From contig DXBR01000107.1 in NCBI GenBank assembly GCA_019116455.1, positions 1 to 57,167 on the forward strand: a stretch of DNA of 57,167 nucleotides, read 5' to 3'. Below are positions 32,818 to 40,852 of the stretch, one piece after another. Below the pieces are notes generated by a model. The model was given only the letters and a program-made list of their open reading frames with translations, had not been told where the DNA came from and did no database searches. Source of the DNA: Anaerobutyricum stercoris. Lineage in GTDB: Bacteria; Bacillota; Clostridia; Lachnospirales; Lachnospiraceae. How positions within the stretch are numbered: the stretch's first letter is position 1; every line of letters begins with the position of its first letter. A program made the position numbers and the translations under genes.

Positions 32818-34179
32818 TTAATGCGGACATTTCTTCCGCTTCGTCACGGACAGGACTTCTTTTTTCACAATCGCGCCGCAGTTTTTACATTTTGTAAGTT
32901 CAATCTCCTTCACCTTACAGCCTCCGTTATCCAGTCGGATATGTTTCACCTTCTTGTATTTTTCTGTTCTGCTGTGGCTGCATTTGGCGTATGGCTGCAC
33001 ATTTCCTTCTTCCACGCCCGAAACGGGATTTCCATCTTCATCAAAATACAGTATGTCGCTCTGGCTGAAATCGTAGGCCAGATCGGTGTCTAACTCCATT
33101 TCTTTCATCTCAAATTCATTGAGATAATATCCATTTTCTTCCATTGGATCCAGATCTCCGTACGGCGGCATATAAGCAAATACCGACAGACCGCTCAGAC
33201 AGAAGGACAGAACACCGACGGCCAGGACCGCCGTTCCTTTCTTTTTTTCTCCGCATAATATAAAACGGATTCTTTCCTTCATTTTCTTTCCTTTCTCTGA
33301 CAGATAATTGACAGGCGCGCCGGCTTTTTTATCCACCGCTTCTCGCACGAGGAACATGGCGTAGCCTTTCTTCTCCTTCATACTCCTGTCTTCCATACAT
33401 TTCTCATCACAATAATATTCACTCATTTTGCCGTACTGACAGAGCAGATACCAGGCAAACGGATTATACCAGTGAAGAATACAGACAAGAATACACAGCA
33501 GCTTCCAGAAAATGTCTCTGTGCCGAATGTGCGTCATCTCGTGAAGACGGATCCATTCCATCTCCGATTCCTCATATTCACGGTCAGGAAGCAGGATGCC
33601 GGGACACAGCCAACCGATGGTACAGGGGCCGCTCACCTTGTCATTTTCATATATTTTGACTGTCCGTCTCCGCTGCCAATGTCGATTCTTCCTGCCTTGC
33701 ACAGGCGCGCCATTTGCTGAAACTTCCCGTTCCGCGTCTGCCTGTCCCCCGACTTCCCGTGCACTGACTTCTATCTCTACGCTGTGTCGCATAATCTTCC
33801 ACTTCATATACAGATACCAGAACAAATAAATCAGCAAAGCCACCGCCACAATCACAAACCAGAGAATCCACAGATAGAAATACTTCTCCGAGATGATGTA
33901 ATAATATCCATCCCCGGAGGGAATACTCACAAAAGAGTACCCAAACAGCTTCTTCATCAGCACATCCCAGTAGAGCTGGATATCAAAAATCTCTGTCCAT
34001 GCAATCGGGAGAAACTGAAACTTAAAATACTGAAACGGACATAGAAAAAACAGGACGCTCAACCGAAGCAGATACACATAATACCGCGTCCTGATGTTTT
34101 CCCCATATATTTTCTTCAAAAACAAATAACCAAGCGCCGGAAATGTACCGGCCAGGGTCATTGCCATCTGCAACGCCAT
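32818..34179 (-). CDS. BlaR1/MecR1-like M56 membrane metallopeptidase without penicillin-binding sensor domain
   Basis: The 453 residues have several membrane helices (about residues 5-25, 35-50, 100-125, 225-245, 310-330), and the M56 peptidase motif HEMTHIRHRD near residue 212 with zinc-binding HExxH, followed by EYYCDEKC near 252. In BlaR1 this domain cuts the BlaI repressor after a signal. Here the C-terminal outer part, about 120 residues, has no beta-lactam-binding motif. It ends in a cysteine-rich segment (CSHSR ... CKNCG ... CPH) like a zinc ribbon. The blaI-like gene lies two genes upstream, so a signal-transduction unit is likely. The signal is unknown. Confidence 0.87.
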   Translation of the reverse strand: MALQMAMTLAGTFPALGYLFLKKIYGENIRTRYYVYLLRLSVLFFLCPFQYFKFQFLPIAWTEIFDIQLYWDVLMKKLFGYSFVSIPSGDGYYYIISEKYFYLWILWFVIVAVALLIYLFWYLYMKWKIMRHSVEIEVSAREVGGQADAEREVSANGAPVQGRKNRHWQRRRTVKIYENDKVSGPCTIGWLCPGILLPDREYEESEMEWIRLHEMTHIRHRDIFWKLLCILVCILHWYNPFAWYLLCQYGKMSEYYCDEKCMEDRSMKEKKGYAMFLVREAVDKKAGAPVNYLSEKGKKMKERIRFILCGEKKKGTAVLAVGVLSFCLSGLSVFAYMPPYGDLDPMEENGYYLNEFEMKEMELDTDLAYDFSQSDILYFDEDGNPVSGVEEGNVQPYAKCSHSRTEKYKKVKHIRLDNGGCKVKEIELTKCKNCGAIVKKEVLSVTKRKKCPH

Positions 34180-34254
34180 ATTTTTTCTCTCTTTCGTACA
34201 AAATAATTTCAGCGTACTGCCTTCTTTTACAAAACAATACAGATACGACAGTGT

Positions 34255-34274
34255 GCTAATACTGAAAGTATAGC
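34255..34274 (-). promoter_or_regulatory. Operator-like inverted repeat ahead of the M56 gene
   Basis: ATACT (34259-34263), GAA, AGTAT (34267-34271), extendable to GCT and AGC with one bulge. It overlaps a TATACT -10-like box read leftward, so it is a candidate site for the BlaI-like repressor; no good -35 was found. Confidence 0.4.
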
Positions 34275-34316
34275 ATTAATCAGTAGGAGCTTTATCACAA
34301 AAACGAAAACAATCTC

Positions 34317-34628
34317 TTACGATTTTATTAATTGTTTCCAATTTCTAAAAGAAAGCAGGAGATTGACAACCACAGCACATAGCAGGATGTATTGTGGAAA
34401 GATTTCTATTCCCAAATATCCTTTATGGAACAAACATTTCCAAAAATATAGCAGACCATACCCTTTATCCATATAAATACACACCCACGGAAGTGCTATT
34501 CCAAATTCATAGATGAACGGAGTATCAGGATGTATAACCGGTGAAGATTTTTGTATAAAACTACCCAGGATGAGAAATATGCTAAATAACAAAATCCGTT
34601 TTAAAGAAAACACCTTTTTTAATTTCAT
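34317..34628 (-). CDS. Small membrane protein between blaI-like and M56 genes
   Basis: About 103 residues, not recognised. It has a basic N-terminus and two to three hydrophobic segments (LLFSIFLILGSFIQ, PWVCIYM..., and a final YILLCAVVVNLLLSF). No catalytic motif is seen. Its place between the BlaI-like regulator and the M56 peptidase, on the same strand, suggests a role in that sensory unit. The start at 34628 has AAGAAGG upstream; 34646 is also possible. Confidence 0.6.
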   Translation of the reverse strand: MKLKKVFSLKRILLFSIFLILGSFIQKSSPVIHPDTPFIYEFGIALPWVCIYMDKGYGLLYFWKCLFHKGYLGIEIFPQYILLCAVVVNLLLSFRNWKQLIKS

Positions 34629-34704
34629 TTCTTCTTCCTTCTTCAAAAAAATCTCCTATAATTCTGCCAATCCCACAGAATCATAAGAGATTTTTCATGC
34701 CTTG

Positions 34705-35076
34705 TCACATTTTCTGAATATATTCCATCAGTTCCTGCTCGTCAGCGTCTGAGATGCTGTCGTTTCCGGTCAGCGCCGCGATAAAGTGGGAGATTTTACC
34801 GTCGTATCCGTTCTCCAGCACTTCTTTCGCCTTCTCCTGCTCGTACTGCTTCTGGTCCAGCCGGTAACGGTAATAGGCTTTTCTTCCTTCCATCCGCCGT
34901 TCCAGCAGTCCCTTATCCAAAAGGCGGCTTAAAAATGTATTGAGAGTCTGCTTTTTCCACTCTTTACCGCCTTCTTCATTAAAATGCTGCATTAATTCTT
35001 TAAAATCGTATTCTTTCTGTGCGTCCCAGAAAAATTCCATAATCTCATGCTCTGTCTGACTTAATCTTGTTCTCAA
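34705..35076 (-). CDS. BlaI/MecI/CopY-family transcriptional repressor
   Basis: The 123 residues contain the winged-helix domain (LSQTEHEIMEFFW near residue 4, TLNTFLSRLLDKGLLERR near 44, then AYYRYRL) and a C-terminal helical dimer region (HFIAALTG). Such repressors hold genes silent until they are cut by a paired M56 peptidase. Here the target is not beta-lactamase, since none is seen. An ATATTTGAG context with AGAGGGAAC lies upstream of the start. A Lys/Arg-rich linker near residue 60 could be the cut region, but this is inferred. Confidence 0.9.
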   Translation of the reverse strand: MRTRLSQTEHEIMEFFWDAQKEYDFKELMQHFNEEGGKEWKKQTLNTFLSRLLDKGLLERRMEGRKAYYRYRLDQKQYEQEKAKEVLENGYDGKISHFIAALTGNDSISDADEQELMEYIQKM

Positions 35077-35244
35077 ATATGTTCCCTCTCTTCGTATTAC
35101 GGTATATTAGTATTATTATATTATCATGTCTCACTTTTAATTTCAACAGAATTTTTTTAAGTTTTTTGTGTTTTTTTATTATAATTCGAGCAACATTTTT
35201 TATTTTACTAAAGTATTTTCAAAAACCAAGGGCGCTTTCTTTGC

Positions 35245-36213
35245 TTATTTATCTATTTCTTGTTCCATTCGCGAAAATGTCATTATATTCTCAGGAATGC
35301 CCGCCGTTCCATCAGGCATTATTTCCATAGACGCAGGAGCAAAACGCTCAACTGAATTATTTTTTATTTCATAAATCCCTTCATATACATTGACCGGAGT
35401 ATAAATCGTTTTTCCCTGTTCCTGCAAAACTTCCACAAACCAGATGTATTTTTTTCCCACTTCCGGCAGCCAAGCTCCATCACACAGAAAACGAACATAA
35501 GCATTATCAGGATTTTCTTCCATTTCCTTTCTATACGGCTCTGCTTTTGGATCATCTTGTTTGTCAAAATATTCTTTTGCCGGAACATATCCGCCAAGGT
35601 TACTGATAGTAATCGTACTATCTGCATCCAGTCCGCCCAGATAACATTTATCAACCTGGACTGTATAATCAGTACCGATGGTGGCATCATTATCTACCCA
35701 TGGCTGTTCCTCCATAACCGTTCCCATTAAAACCGCACTGGCATGTTCTTTCAATTCTTCTACCGTCCTGCACCTGTAGGCAAATTCAAAATAAGATGAT
35801 ATATCAAGGATAACATTTTTCTTCTCTCCATCTGCTTTTGCAGAACCAGAATCAGCAGAATTACCTGCCGAGTCATCAGAAACCACAGTTTCCGGCCTAT
35901 ACCTCCTTATCTGTCCATATGCGTAATTCACATAAAAAATATTCACAAAAAGAAGTACTGTCGTTAGTCCTACACCCACAACAGTAAAGAAAATCTTCTT
36001 TTCTTCTCCTCTTCTTTTAAGAATGCAGATACATGATTCCGTAAAAGATATCAGAGCCAGGGCCAACAAAATCCACAAGACAGAATTTAAAACCGTATAT
36101 TCTCCCGTTACATTATATTCATCACGAAAATATCCAGCATAAATGAGCTCTGCCACATTCAATACGATAAATAACAGATTTACCAAAACAATATAGTTTA
36201 CCGCTTTTTTCAT
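35245..36213 (-). CDS. Unknown four-helix membrane protein with outer domain
   Basis: The 322 residues start with about three to four membrane helices in the first 110 residues, followed by a Ser/Gly/Ala-rich linker and a soluble domain of about 200 residues. That domain has the look of a secreted beta-rich module (TVQVDKCYLGG, ISNLGGYV, KYIWFVEVLQ, YEGIYEIK). I do not recognise it. A start at 36213 is chosen for its AGGAGG nine bases upstream; the frame is open to 36240. It lies directly upstream of the blaI-like gene and may belong to the same stress unit. Confidence 0.7.
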   Translation of the reverse strand: MKKAVNYIVLVNLLFIVLNVAELIYAGYFRDEYNVTGEYTVLNSVLWILLALALISFTESCICILKRRGEEKKIFFTVVGVGLTTVLLFVNIFYVNYAYGQIRRYRPETVVSDDSAGNSADSGSAKADGEKKNVILDISSYFEFAYRCRTVEELKEHASAVLMGTVMEEQPWVDNDATIGTDYTVQVDKCYLGGLDADSTITISNLGGYVPAKEYFDKQDDPKAEPYRKEMEENPDNAYVRFLCDGAWLPEVGKKYIWFVEVLQEQGKTIYTPVNVYEGIYEIKNNSVERFAPASMEIMPDGTAGIPENIMTFSRMEQEIDK

Positions 36214-36416
36214 ATTTATAATCCTCCTTTCCATATTCATCGCAACGCATTTCGTACTTTTTCTATGTAGTACATATTAACAAACATTAACCATAATAAC
36301 AAGCTTTTTATGATACTTGCATGTAAGAAAACAAAATGACGTATTCCCGCTTAAAATAATGATAAATTATATCGCAAAAAAACAAGTTTTGCGCAGCAAA
36401 GACAGACTCCTTCCCC

Positions 36417-36445
36417 TTGCAACGCTTCAGAGAAATGCATATAAT
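36417..36445 (+). promoter_or_regulatory. Promoter of the EamA transporter gene at 36487
   Basis: TTGCAA (36417-36422), 17 bases, TATAAT (36440-36445), about 40 bases before the start codon. Confidence 0.75.
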
Positions 36446-36486
36446 ACAGGAAGACAAAAATTATTTTACAAAAAGGAAGAGATTTT

Positions 36487-37350
36487 ATGAGTCAGAAGAA
36501 TAAAGGGATTTTGTTGATCATCTGTTCGGCTTTCTGCTTCGCACTGATGAATATGATGGTGCGGTTTGCAGGAGATCTGCCGTCCATTGAGAAGAGTTTT
36601 TTCCGGAATTTTGTGGCGGTGTTTTTTGCATTTATTGCGCTTAAGAGAAGTCATACGCCCATCAGAGTTCCGAAGGGTGCGCTGAAGCCGCTTTTGCTGC
36701 GCTCGATTTTTGGAACCATGGGTATCCTGTGTAATTACTACGCCATCGACCATCTGATGCTGGCAGACGCCTCGATTCTAAATAAACTGTCGCCGTTTTT
36801 TGCCATTCTGTTTTCTTTTATTTTATTGAAGGAAAAGGTACACCCATTCGCGGCGGGCTGCGTCATAACGGCGTTCATCGGCAGTTTGTTTATCATCAAA
36901 CCGGGTATGGGGATGTTTACCACATCGCTGCCGGCTTTCATCGGACTTCTGGGCGGGCTGGGCGCCGGTATCGCCTACACTTATGTGCGGATTCTAGGAA
37001 CTCACGGTGTAAAGGGGCCGTTTATCGTCCTCTTTTTTTCAGCCTTTTCCTGCCTGGTAACACTGCCATATCTGATTTTTGATTTTCATCCAATGAGCTT
37101 TGCTCAGTTTGGATGCCTGCTCCTTGCAGGCTTGTTTGCCAGCGGCGGACAATTCACCATCACAGCAGCGTATACTTACGCACCGGCGAGGGACATTTCC
37201 ATCTACGATTACTCACAGATTATTTTTTCCACAATGCTGGGCTTTGTCTTTCTGGGACAGATTCCGGACTATCTGAGTTTCATCGGATATGGAATAATCA
37301 TTCTGTCGTCTCTGTCCATGTTTTTGTTTCAGCAGAAACAGAAGGATTGA
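36487..37350 (+). CDS. EamA-family (DMT) membrane transporter
   Basis: The 287 residues hold two EamA repeats and about ten membrane helices. The first repeat carries FALMNMMVRFAGDLP and the second SGGQFTITAAYTYAPARDISIYDY, a segment seen in RhaT/YdcZ-like DMT exporters related to S-adenosylmethionine or purine exporters. The substrate is unknown. AGGAAGAG lies eight bases before the start. The gene runs rightward among leftward genes, with its own promoter and a strong terminator. Confidence 0.88.
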   Translation: MSQKNKGILLIICSAFCFALMNMMVRFAGDLPSIEKSFFRNFVAVFFAFIALKRSHTPIRVPKGALKPLLLRSIFGTMGILCNYYAIDHLMLADASILNKLSPFFAILFSFILLKEKVHPFAAGCVITAFIGSLFIIKPGMGMFTTSLPAFIGLLGGLGAGIAYTYVRILGTHGVKGPFIVLFFSAFSCLVTLPYLIFDFHPMSFAQFGCLLLAGLFASGGQFTITAAYTYAPARDISIYDYSQIIFSTMLGFVFLGQIPDYLSFIGYGIIILSSLSMFLFQQKQKD

Positions 37351-37531
37351 TCTTCTCTTCTTTTCTGCGTTTCTTCATATGAAGCTTCGCCTTTTCATAA
37401 ATGTCATAGGGCGCCTGATAGCGGGGACTGTAATCATTGTGATAACGTCCCCGCTTTTTTTCTGTATTGCTCTTTTCTACATTGCTTCGCCCGGCTTCAT
37501 TTTTTTCTGCCGACAGTTTCTTTTCTTTCAT
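37298..37531 (-). CDS. Possible small basic protein, overlapping the end of the EamA gene
   Basis: A 77-residue open frame, very rich in Lys, Glu, Arg and Tyr, with GGAGG nine bases upstream of the ATG. It overlaps the 3' end of the convergent EamA gene by about 50 bases, and the EamA terminator hairpin lies inside it. No family is recognised. The ribosome site is good, but the overlap with a terminator argues against it, so it is offered with low confidence. Confidence 0.3.
   Translation of the reverse strand: MKEKKLSAEKNEAGRSNVEKSNTEKKRGRYHNDYSPRYQAPYDIYEKAKLHMKKRRKEEKINPSVSAETKTWTETTE
37420..37461 (+). terminator. Terminator of the EamA gene
   Basis: AGCGGGGAC (37420-37428) pairs with GTCCCCGCT (37447-37455) and is followed by seven T, about 70 bases after the stop codon. 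Confidence 0.85.
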
Positions 37532-37584
37532 ATATATTTCCCTCCACTTCCGTGCGCGTCCTCCGTGATAGTAGCTATAATAAA

Positions 37585-37623
37585 TACAACAAGACCTCCG
37601 GAAAAGTCTGTTTCCGAAGGTCT
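37585..37623 (-). terminator. Probable terminator of the deacetylase gene
   Basis: Reading leftward, AGACCTTCGGAA pairs with TTCCGGAGGTCT with one mismatch, followed by a moderate T-rich stretch. Confidence 0.6.
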
Positions 37624-37633
37624 CTGAACTTTA

Positions 37634-38809
37634 TTATTCTGTTGCAGCTGTTGTGCTCGCTGAGGTACCCGCGGCTGTTGTGCCGGACGCTGCACCGTCT
37701 TCATCTCCGGCCGCAGTGGTCTCTGCGGAGACTTCTGTGGTCGGGTCTGTGCGATAGTGGATAGTTCCCGGATCCAGTGTCTCGCCTCTGGCCTCATACA
37801 TCTCAGAAACCGTAACCAGCTGATACCCCTCTGCAATCAGATCAGGTACAAAACGCTCCACAGCATTGATGTTATACTCATGGATATCGTGTAAAAGAAC
37901 CACATCGCCATCCACAGCTTTCATCACCATCTTATAAGTATCGTCCGCATTTTTGGTCTTCCAGTCTTCTGTATCCAGCGACCAGTTCACTGCGCAGAGC
38001 CCCTGCTTCTTTGCCTCAGCAAGAACCGTACTGTCAATAGCTCCATACGGAGGCCGCATCAGTGTCGGCGCCACGCCGGTAGCATTTTTGATAGCGTCCA
38101 CAGATTCCTGGATCTCCGTGGTCAATTCGGACGCAGACAGCTTTGTAAGCTGTTTATGACTCTGAGTGTGGGTTCCCACTTCCATACCCAGCTGATATTC
38201 TCTCTGTACTGTTTCCGGATAATATTCCGCATTCTGTCCCAGACAGAAGAAAGTTGCCTTTGCATAATTCTTCTCAAAAACATCCAGAATCTTATTAGTT
38301 GTATCCGGATTCGGGCCGTCGTCCATGGTGATGGCCACCATAGGCTTGGACGGGTCGATGGCCGGATAAATCCGCAGCTCAAAAGTTGTGGAAAGCCCAG
38401 AGCCATCTGTGGTCTCCGCCGTCACCTCAACCGTGTGGTTCGCACTGTCCTCTGCCGGCGTCAGGACGCCGTCATCCGATACGGAGACCAGTCCCTCTTC
38501 ACTGCAGCTCCATTTCAGTTTTGTATTCGTGGCGTTCTTTGGTGCAAAAGATATATCCAGCTGCATAGTCTCACCCACACGAATAGTGGCAGCTGGCGCG
38601 CCTACGGACAGATCTGTGATAGGCACGCTGTTGTCCGCTTCCTCGTTTATGTTTTGTTCCGTCTTCTTGTCGGAACCGCCTGCGCTTAAATTATCTGTGG
38701 AAGAAGTACCTGTCAGCCTTTTTACAATGGCAAAAATCCCGCACAGCAGAATCACAACGACTGCCAGTACCACAGCATACTGTAAATATCTTGTTATTCC
38801 TTTTTTCAT
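37634..38809 (-). CDS. Membrane-anchored polysaccharide deacetylase with Ig-like (Big_2) domain
   Basis: The 391 residues start with a membrane anchor (about residues 8-30), then an Ig-like Big_2 domain near 60-145 (VGETMQLDISF, KWSCSEEGLVSV), and a NodB domain from about 150. NodB motifs are TMDDGPN, the metal-binding THTQSH, RPPYGA, and a final LLHDIH. The family removes acetyl groups from peptidoglycan or other cell-surface sugars outside the cell. The last 40 residues are a Thr/Ala/Ser-rich tail, which could be a flexible spacer. AGGAGG precedes the start. No operon partner is close. Confidence 0.92.
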   Translation of the reverse strand: MKKGITRYLQYAVVLAVVVILLCGIFAIVKRLTGTSSTDNLSAGGSDKKTEQNINEEADNSVPITDLSVGAPAATIRVGETMQLDISFAPKNATNTKLKWSCSEEGLVSVSDDGVLTPAEDSANHTVEVTAETTDGSGLSTTFELRIYPAIDPSKPMVAITMDDGPNPDTTNKILDVFEKNYAKATFFCLGQNAEYYPETVQREYQLGMEVGTHTQSHKQLTKLSASELTTEIQESVDAIKNATGVAPTLMRPPYGAIDSTVLAEAKKQGLCAVNWSLDTEDWKTKNADDTYKMVMKAVDGDVVLLHDIHEYNINAVERFVPDLIAEGYQLVTVSEMYEARGETLDPGTIHYRTDPTTEVSAETTAAGDEDGAASGTTAAGTSASTTAATE

Positions 38810-38908
38810 ATTAACCTCCTGAACATATCACTGTTCCTTCTGTTTCTTCTGTATAATTTCCCTCATATTTCCCATTTCTATTTCACAGGAACATGGTTTC
38901 CCGTGAAA

Positions 38909-38940
38909 TGAAAAAGCGAAAATCAAGGATCGATTTTCGC
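38909..38940 (-). terminator. Terminator of efp
   Basis: GCGAAAATC (complement at 38932-38940) pairs with GATTTTCGC (38916-38924) around a 7-base loop, followed by TTTTT reading leftward. A second hairpin (TTTCAC ... GTGAAA) lies at 38881-38908. Confidence 0.85.
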
Positions 38941-38970
38941 CTGTATGTTTTTCTCTTTACATGTAAAAAA

Positions 38971-39528
38971 TTATACTCTTGATAAGTATTCTCCGGTTCT
39001 TGTATCAATCTTTAACTTGTCACCAAGGTTAACAAAGAGCGGTACGTATACGACTGCGCCAGTCTCTACGGTACATGGTTTGGTTGCTCCGGTTGCCGTA
39101 TTGCCCTTCTCTCCAGGCTCGCACTCTGTAACTTCCAGCTCCACGAACATCGGCGGTTCCACTGCAAAAATCTCACCGTTATGGGAAACCATTGTTACAT
39201 TGTCGTTCTCACGGACAAACTTCAGAGCATCTCCGATGGCATCCTGATTGAGGCCAATCTGATCGAATGTCTCTCCATCCATGAAATAATATAAGTCGCC
39301 ATCTGTATATAAATACTGCATCTCTTTTCTCTCGATATGCGCCTGTGGAAACTTCTCTGTCGGACGGAAAGTCTTCTCAACAACACCGCCGTTCTTAATA
39401 TTTTTCATCTTGGTTCTTACGAAAGCAGCTCCCTTGCCAGGTTTTACATGCTGAAATTCAACAATCTGATATACATTTCCTTCTACTTCAATGGTCAAGC
39501 CGTTCTTAAAATCGCCTGCAGAAATCAT
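38971..39528 (-). CDS. efp: Elongation factor P
   Basis: EF-P relieves ribosome stalling at proline runs. The 185 residues match the family: three beta-barrel domains, starting MISAGDFKNGLTIEV, with the modification-loop region HVKPGKGAAFVRTK near residue 28, where the tip residue is a lysine as in many bacteria (a post-translational target). The end KIDTRTGEYLSRV is typical. GGAGG lies ten bases before the start. Neither of the lysine-modifying genes (epmA/B or related) is in the window. Confidence 0.97.
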   Translation of the reverse strand: MISAGDFKNGLTIEVEGNVYQIVEFQHVKPGKGAAFVRTKMKNIKNGGVVEKTFRPTEKFPQAHIERKEMQYLYTDGDLYYFMDGETFDQIGLNQDAIGDALKFVRENDNVTMVSHNGEIFAVEPPMFVELEVTECEPGEKGNTATGATKPCTVETGAVVYVPLFVNLGDKLKIDTRTGEYLSRV

Positions 39529-39591
39529 ATCTGAAATCCTCCTTACAACTGTACTAAATCATTCTTACATCTCATTTTATAATAAAAGACC

Positions 39592-40107
39592 CTATTTTTC
39601 AACTCTTTTTTTCTTAACAGTTCTAAAATAGAAATGAAGAACGATTTTTTCCAGATATCGTTTGAGAACAATCTGAATCTCCTCTTTCGGGTGAATCGGA
39701 CTCACCAGTATAGTGTACAATCCGGCACGCTTTGCACCAAGAATATCAGTAAATATCTGGTCTCCCACAAAAAGAGTGGTTTCCTTCGTCGTCCCCATTT
39801 TACGGATACCTCCCAGATACCCTTTCGGCAGCGGTTTTCCAGCTTTGTAAATATACGGAGAGTTTACCTTCTCACAAAAACTTTTTACCCGCGGCTCCTT
39901 ATTATTGGATATGAGACAGGTGTTAAATCCCATAGCATGAAGCTTTCGGAACAATTCTTTGGCCCGTTCATCTGCCGGCGCTCCGTGCGGAACGAGAGTA
40001 TTATCAATATCAAAAAGGATTCCCCGAAATCCCTGGTCGTATAACTGCTCAAAATCAATTGCATAGGTAGATTTTAGGTATTTGTCAGGATATAGTGATT
40101 CAAACAT
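39592..40107 (-). CDS. yqeG: YqeG-family HAD phosphatase
   Basis: The 171 residues form a HAD IIIA-type phosphatase: motif I FDIDNTLVPHG with the nucleophilic and acid aspartates near residue 32, motif II LISNNKE near 66, motif III lysine in KPLPKG near 90, and motif IV VGDQIFTDILGA near 112. The physiological substrate is unknown; the B. subtilis yqeG lies next to aroE and RNA-related genes. It follows sigK by 12 bases and is probably co-transcribed with it. Confidence 0.92.
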   Translation of the reverse strand: MFESLYPDKYLKSTYAIDFEQLYDQGFRGILFDIDNTLVPHGAPADERAKELFRKLHAMGFNTCLISNNKEPRVKSFCEKVNSPYIYKAGKPLPKGYLGGIRKMGTTKETTLFVGDQIFTDILGAKRAGLYTILVSPIHPKEEIQIVLKRYLEKIVLHFYFRTVKKKRVEK

Positions 40108-40119
40108 GGTTTTCTCCTC

Positions 40120-40749
40120 TCACATTCGTTCCTCGTAACAAACTTTCAGCTTTTCCAATGCTCGTTTTTCAATGCGGCTCACATAAGAGCGGGAAATTCC
40201 CAGCTCCGCTGCCACCTCTTTCTGAGTAAGCGGCTCGCCCCCCTGCAGTCCGTAGCGTTTTATGATGATCTCTTTTTCCCTGTCATCAGAGAGCTGCTCC
40301 ACCATCTCACTCAGATGACAAAGATAATGACGATGAATGAACTGTTCAATCAACGTCTCTTCATCGGTGCATATAATATCCATGAAGCTGATGTGGTTAC
40401 CTTCCTGATCGGTGCCTATGGGTTCGTAAAGGGATACTTCCCGCAGCAGTTTCTTTTCCTGCCGGAGCATCATCAGCAATTCATTTTCTATGCATCTTGC
40501 GGCGTAGGTTACCAGCCGGCCGCCTTTCTTTTCATCAAAGGTATTGACAGCCTTTATGAGGCCGATCGTTCCGATTGAAATCAAATCATCCAGGTCCCGG
40601 TCCTGAGAGTTATATTTCTTCACGATATGCGCTACCAGTCTCAGATTATGTTCAATCAGCTTTTCTTTCGCTGTCTCATCTCCATCACGGTACATTTTCA
40701 GATACTTTCTCTCTTCTTCTGCCTTCAAAGGCTTTTTGAATGACCGCAT
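40120..40749 (-). CDS. sigK: RNA polymerase sporulation sigma factor, sigma-K type
   Basis: The 209 residues match late mother-cell sigma factors: region 2 has LVAHIVKKYNSQDRDLDDLI and IGLIKAVNTFDEKKG, region 4 ends with KEVAAELGISRSYVSRIEKRALEKL. The chain starts at MRSFKKPLKAEEERKYL, so the inhibitory pro-sequence of Bacillus sigma-K is absent. An in-frame stop lies 27 bases upstream of the start, so no longer form exists. CGGAG lies seven bases before the ATG. The gene is uninterrupted, with no skin element. It supports a spore-forming organism. The call of SigK and not SigE rests on overall similarity to clostridial SigK. Confidence 0.88.
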   Translation of the reverse strand: MRSFKKPLKAEEERKYLKMYRDGDETAKEKLIEHNLRLVAHIVKKYNSQDRDLDDLISIGTIGLIKAVNTFDEKKGGRLVTYAARCIENELLMMLRQEKKLLREVSLYEPIGTDQEGNHISFMDIICTDEETLIEQFIHRHYLCHLSEMVEQLSDDREKEIIIKRYGLQGGEPLTQKEVAAELGISRSYVSRIEKRALEKLKVCYEERM

Positions 40750-40852
40750 GTAAAGCTCCGAAACCCGTGTTCCTTATCAGTATATGCCGCACAGGATGGA
40801 CACTGTTCCACATTTTCTGTTCATTTTCTGCCGGCAGTCCGCACTCCGGCAG

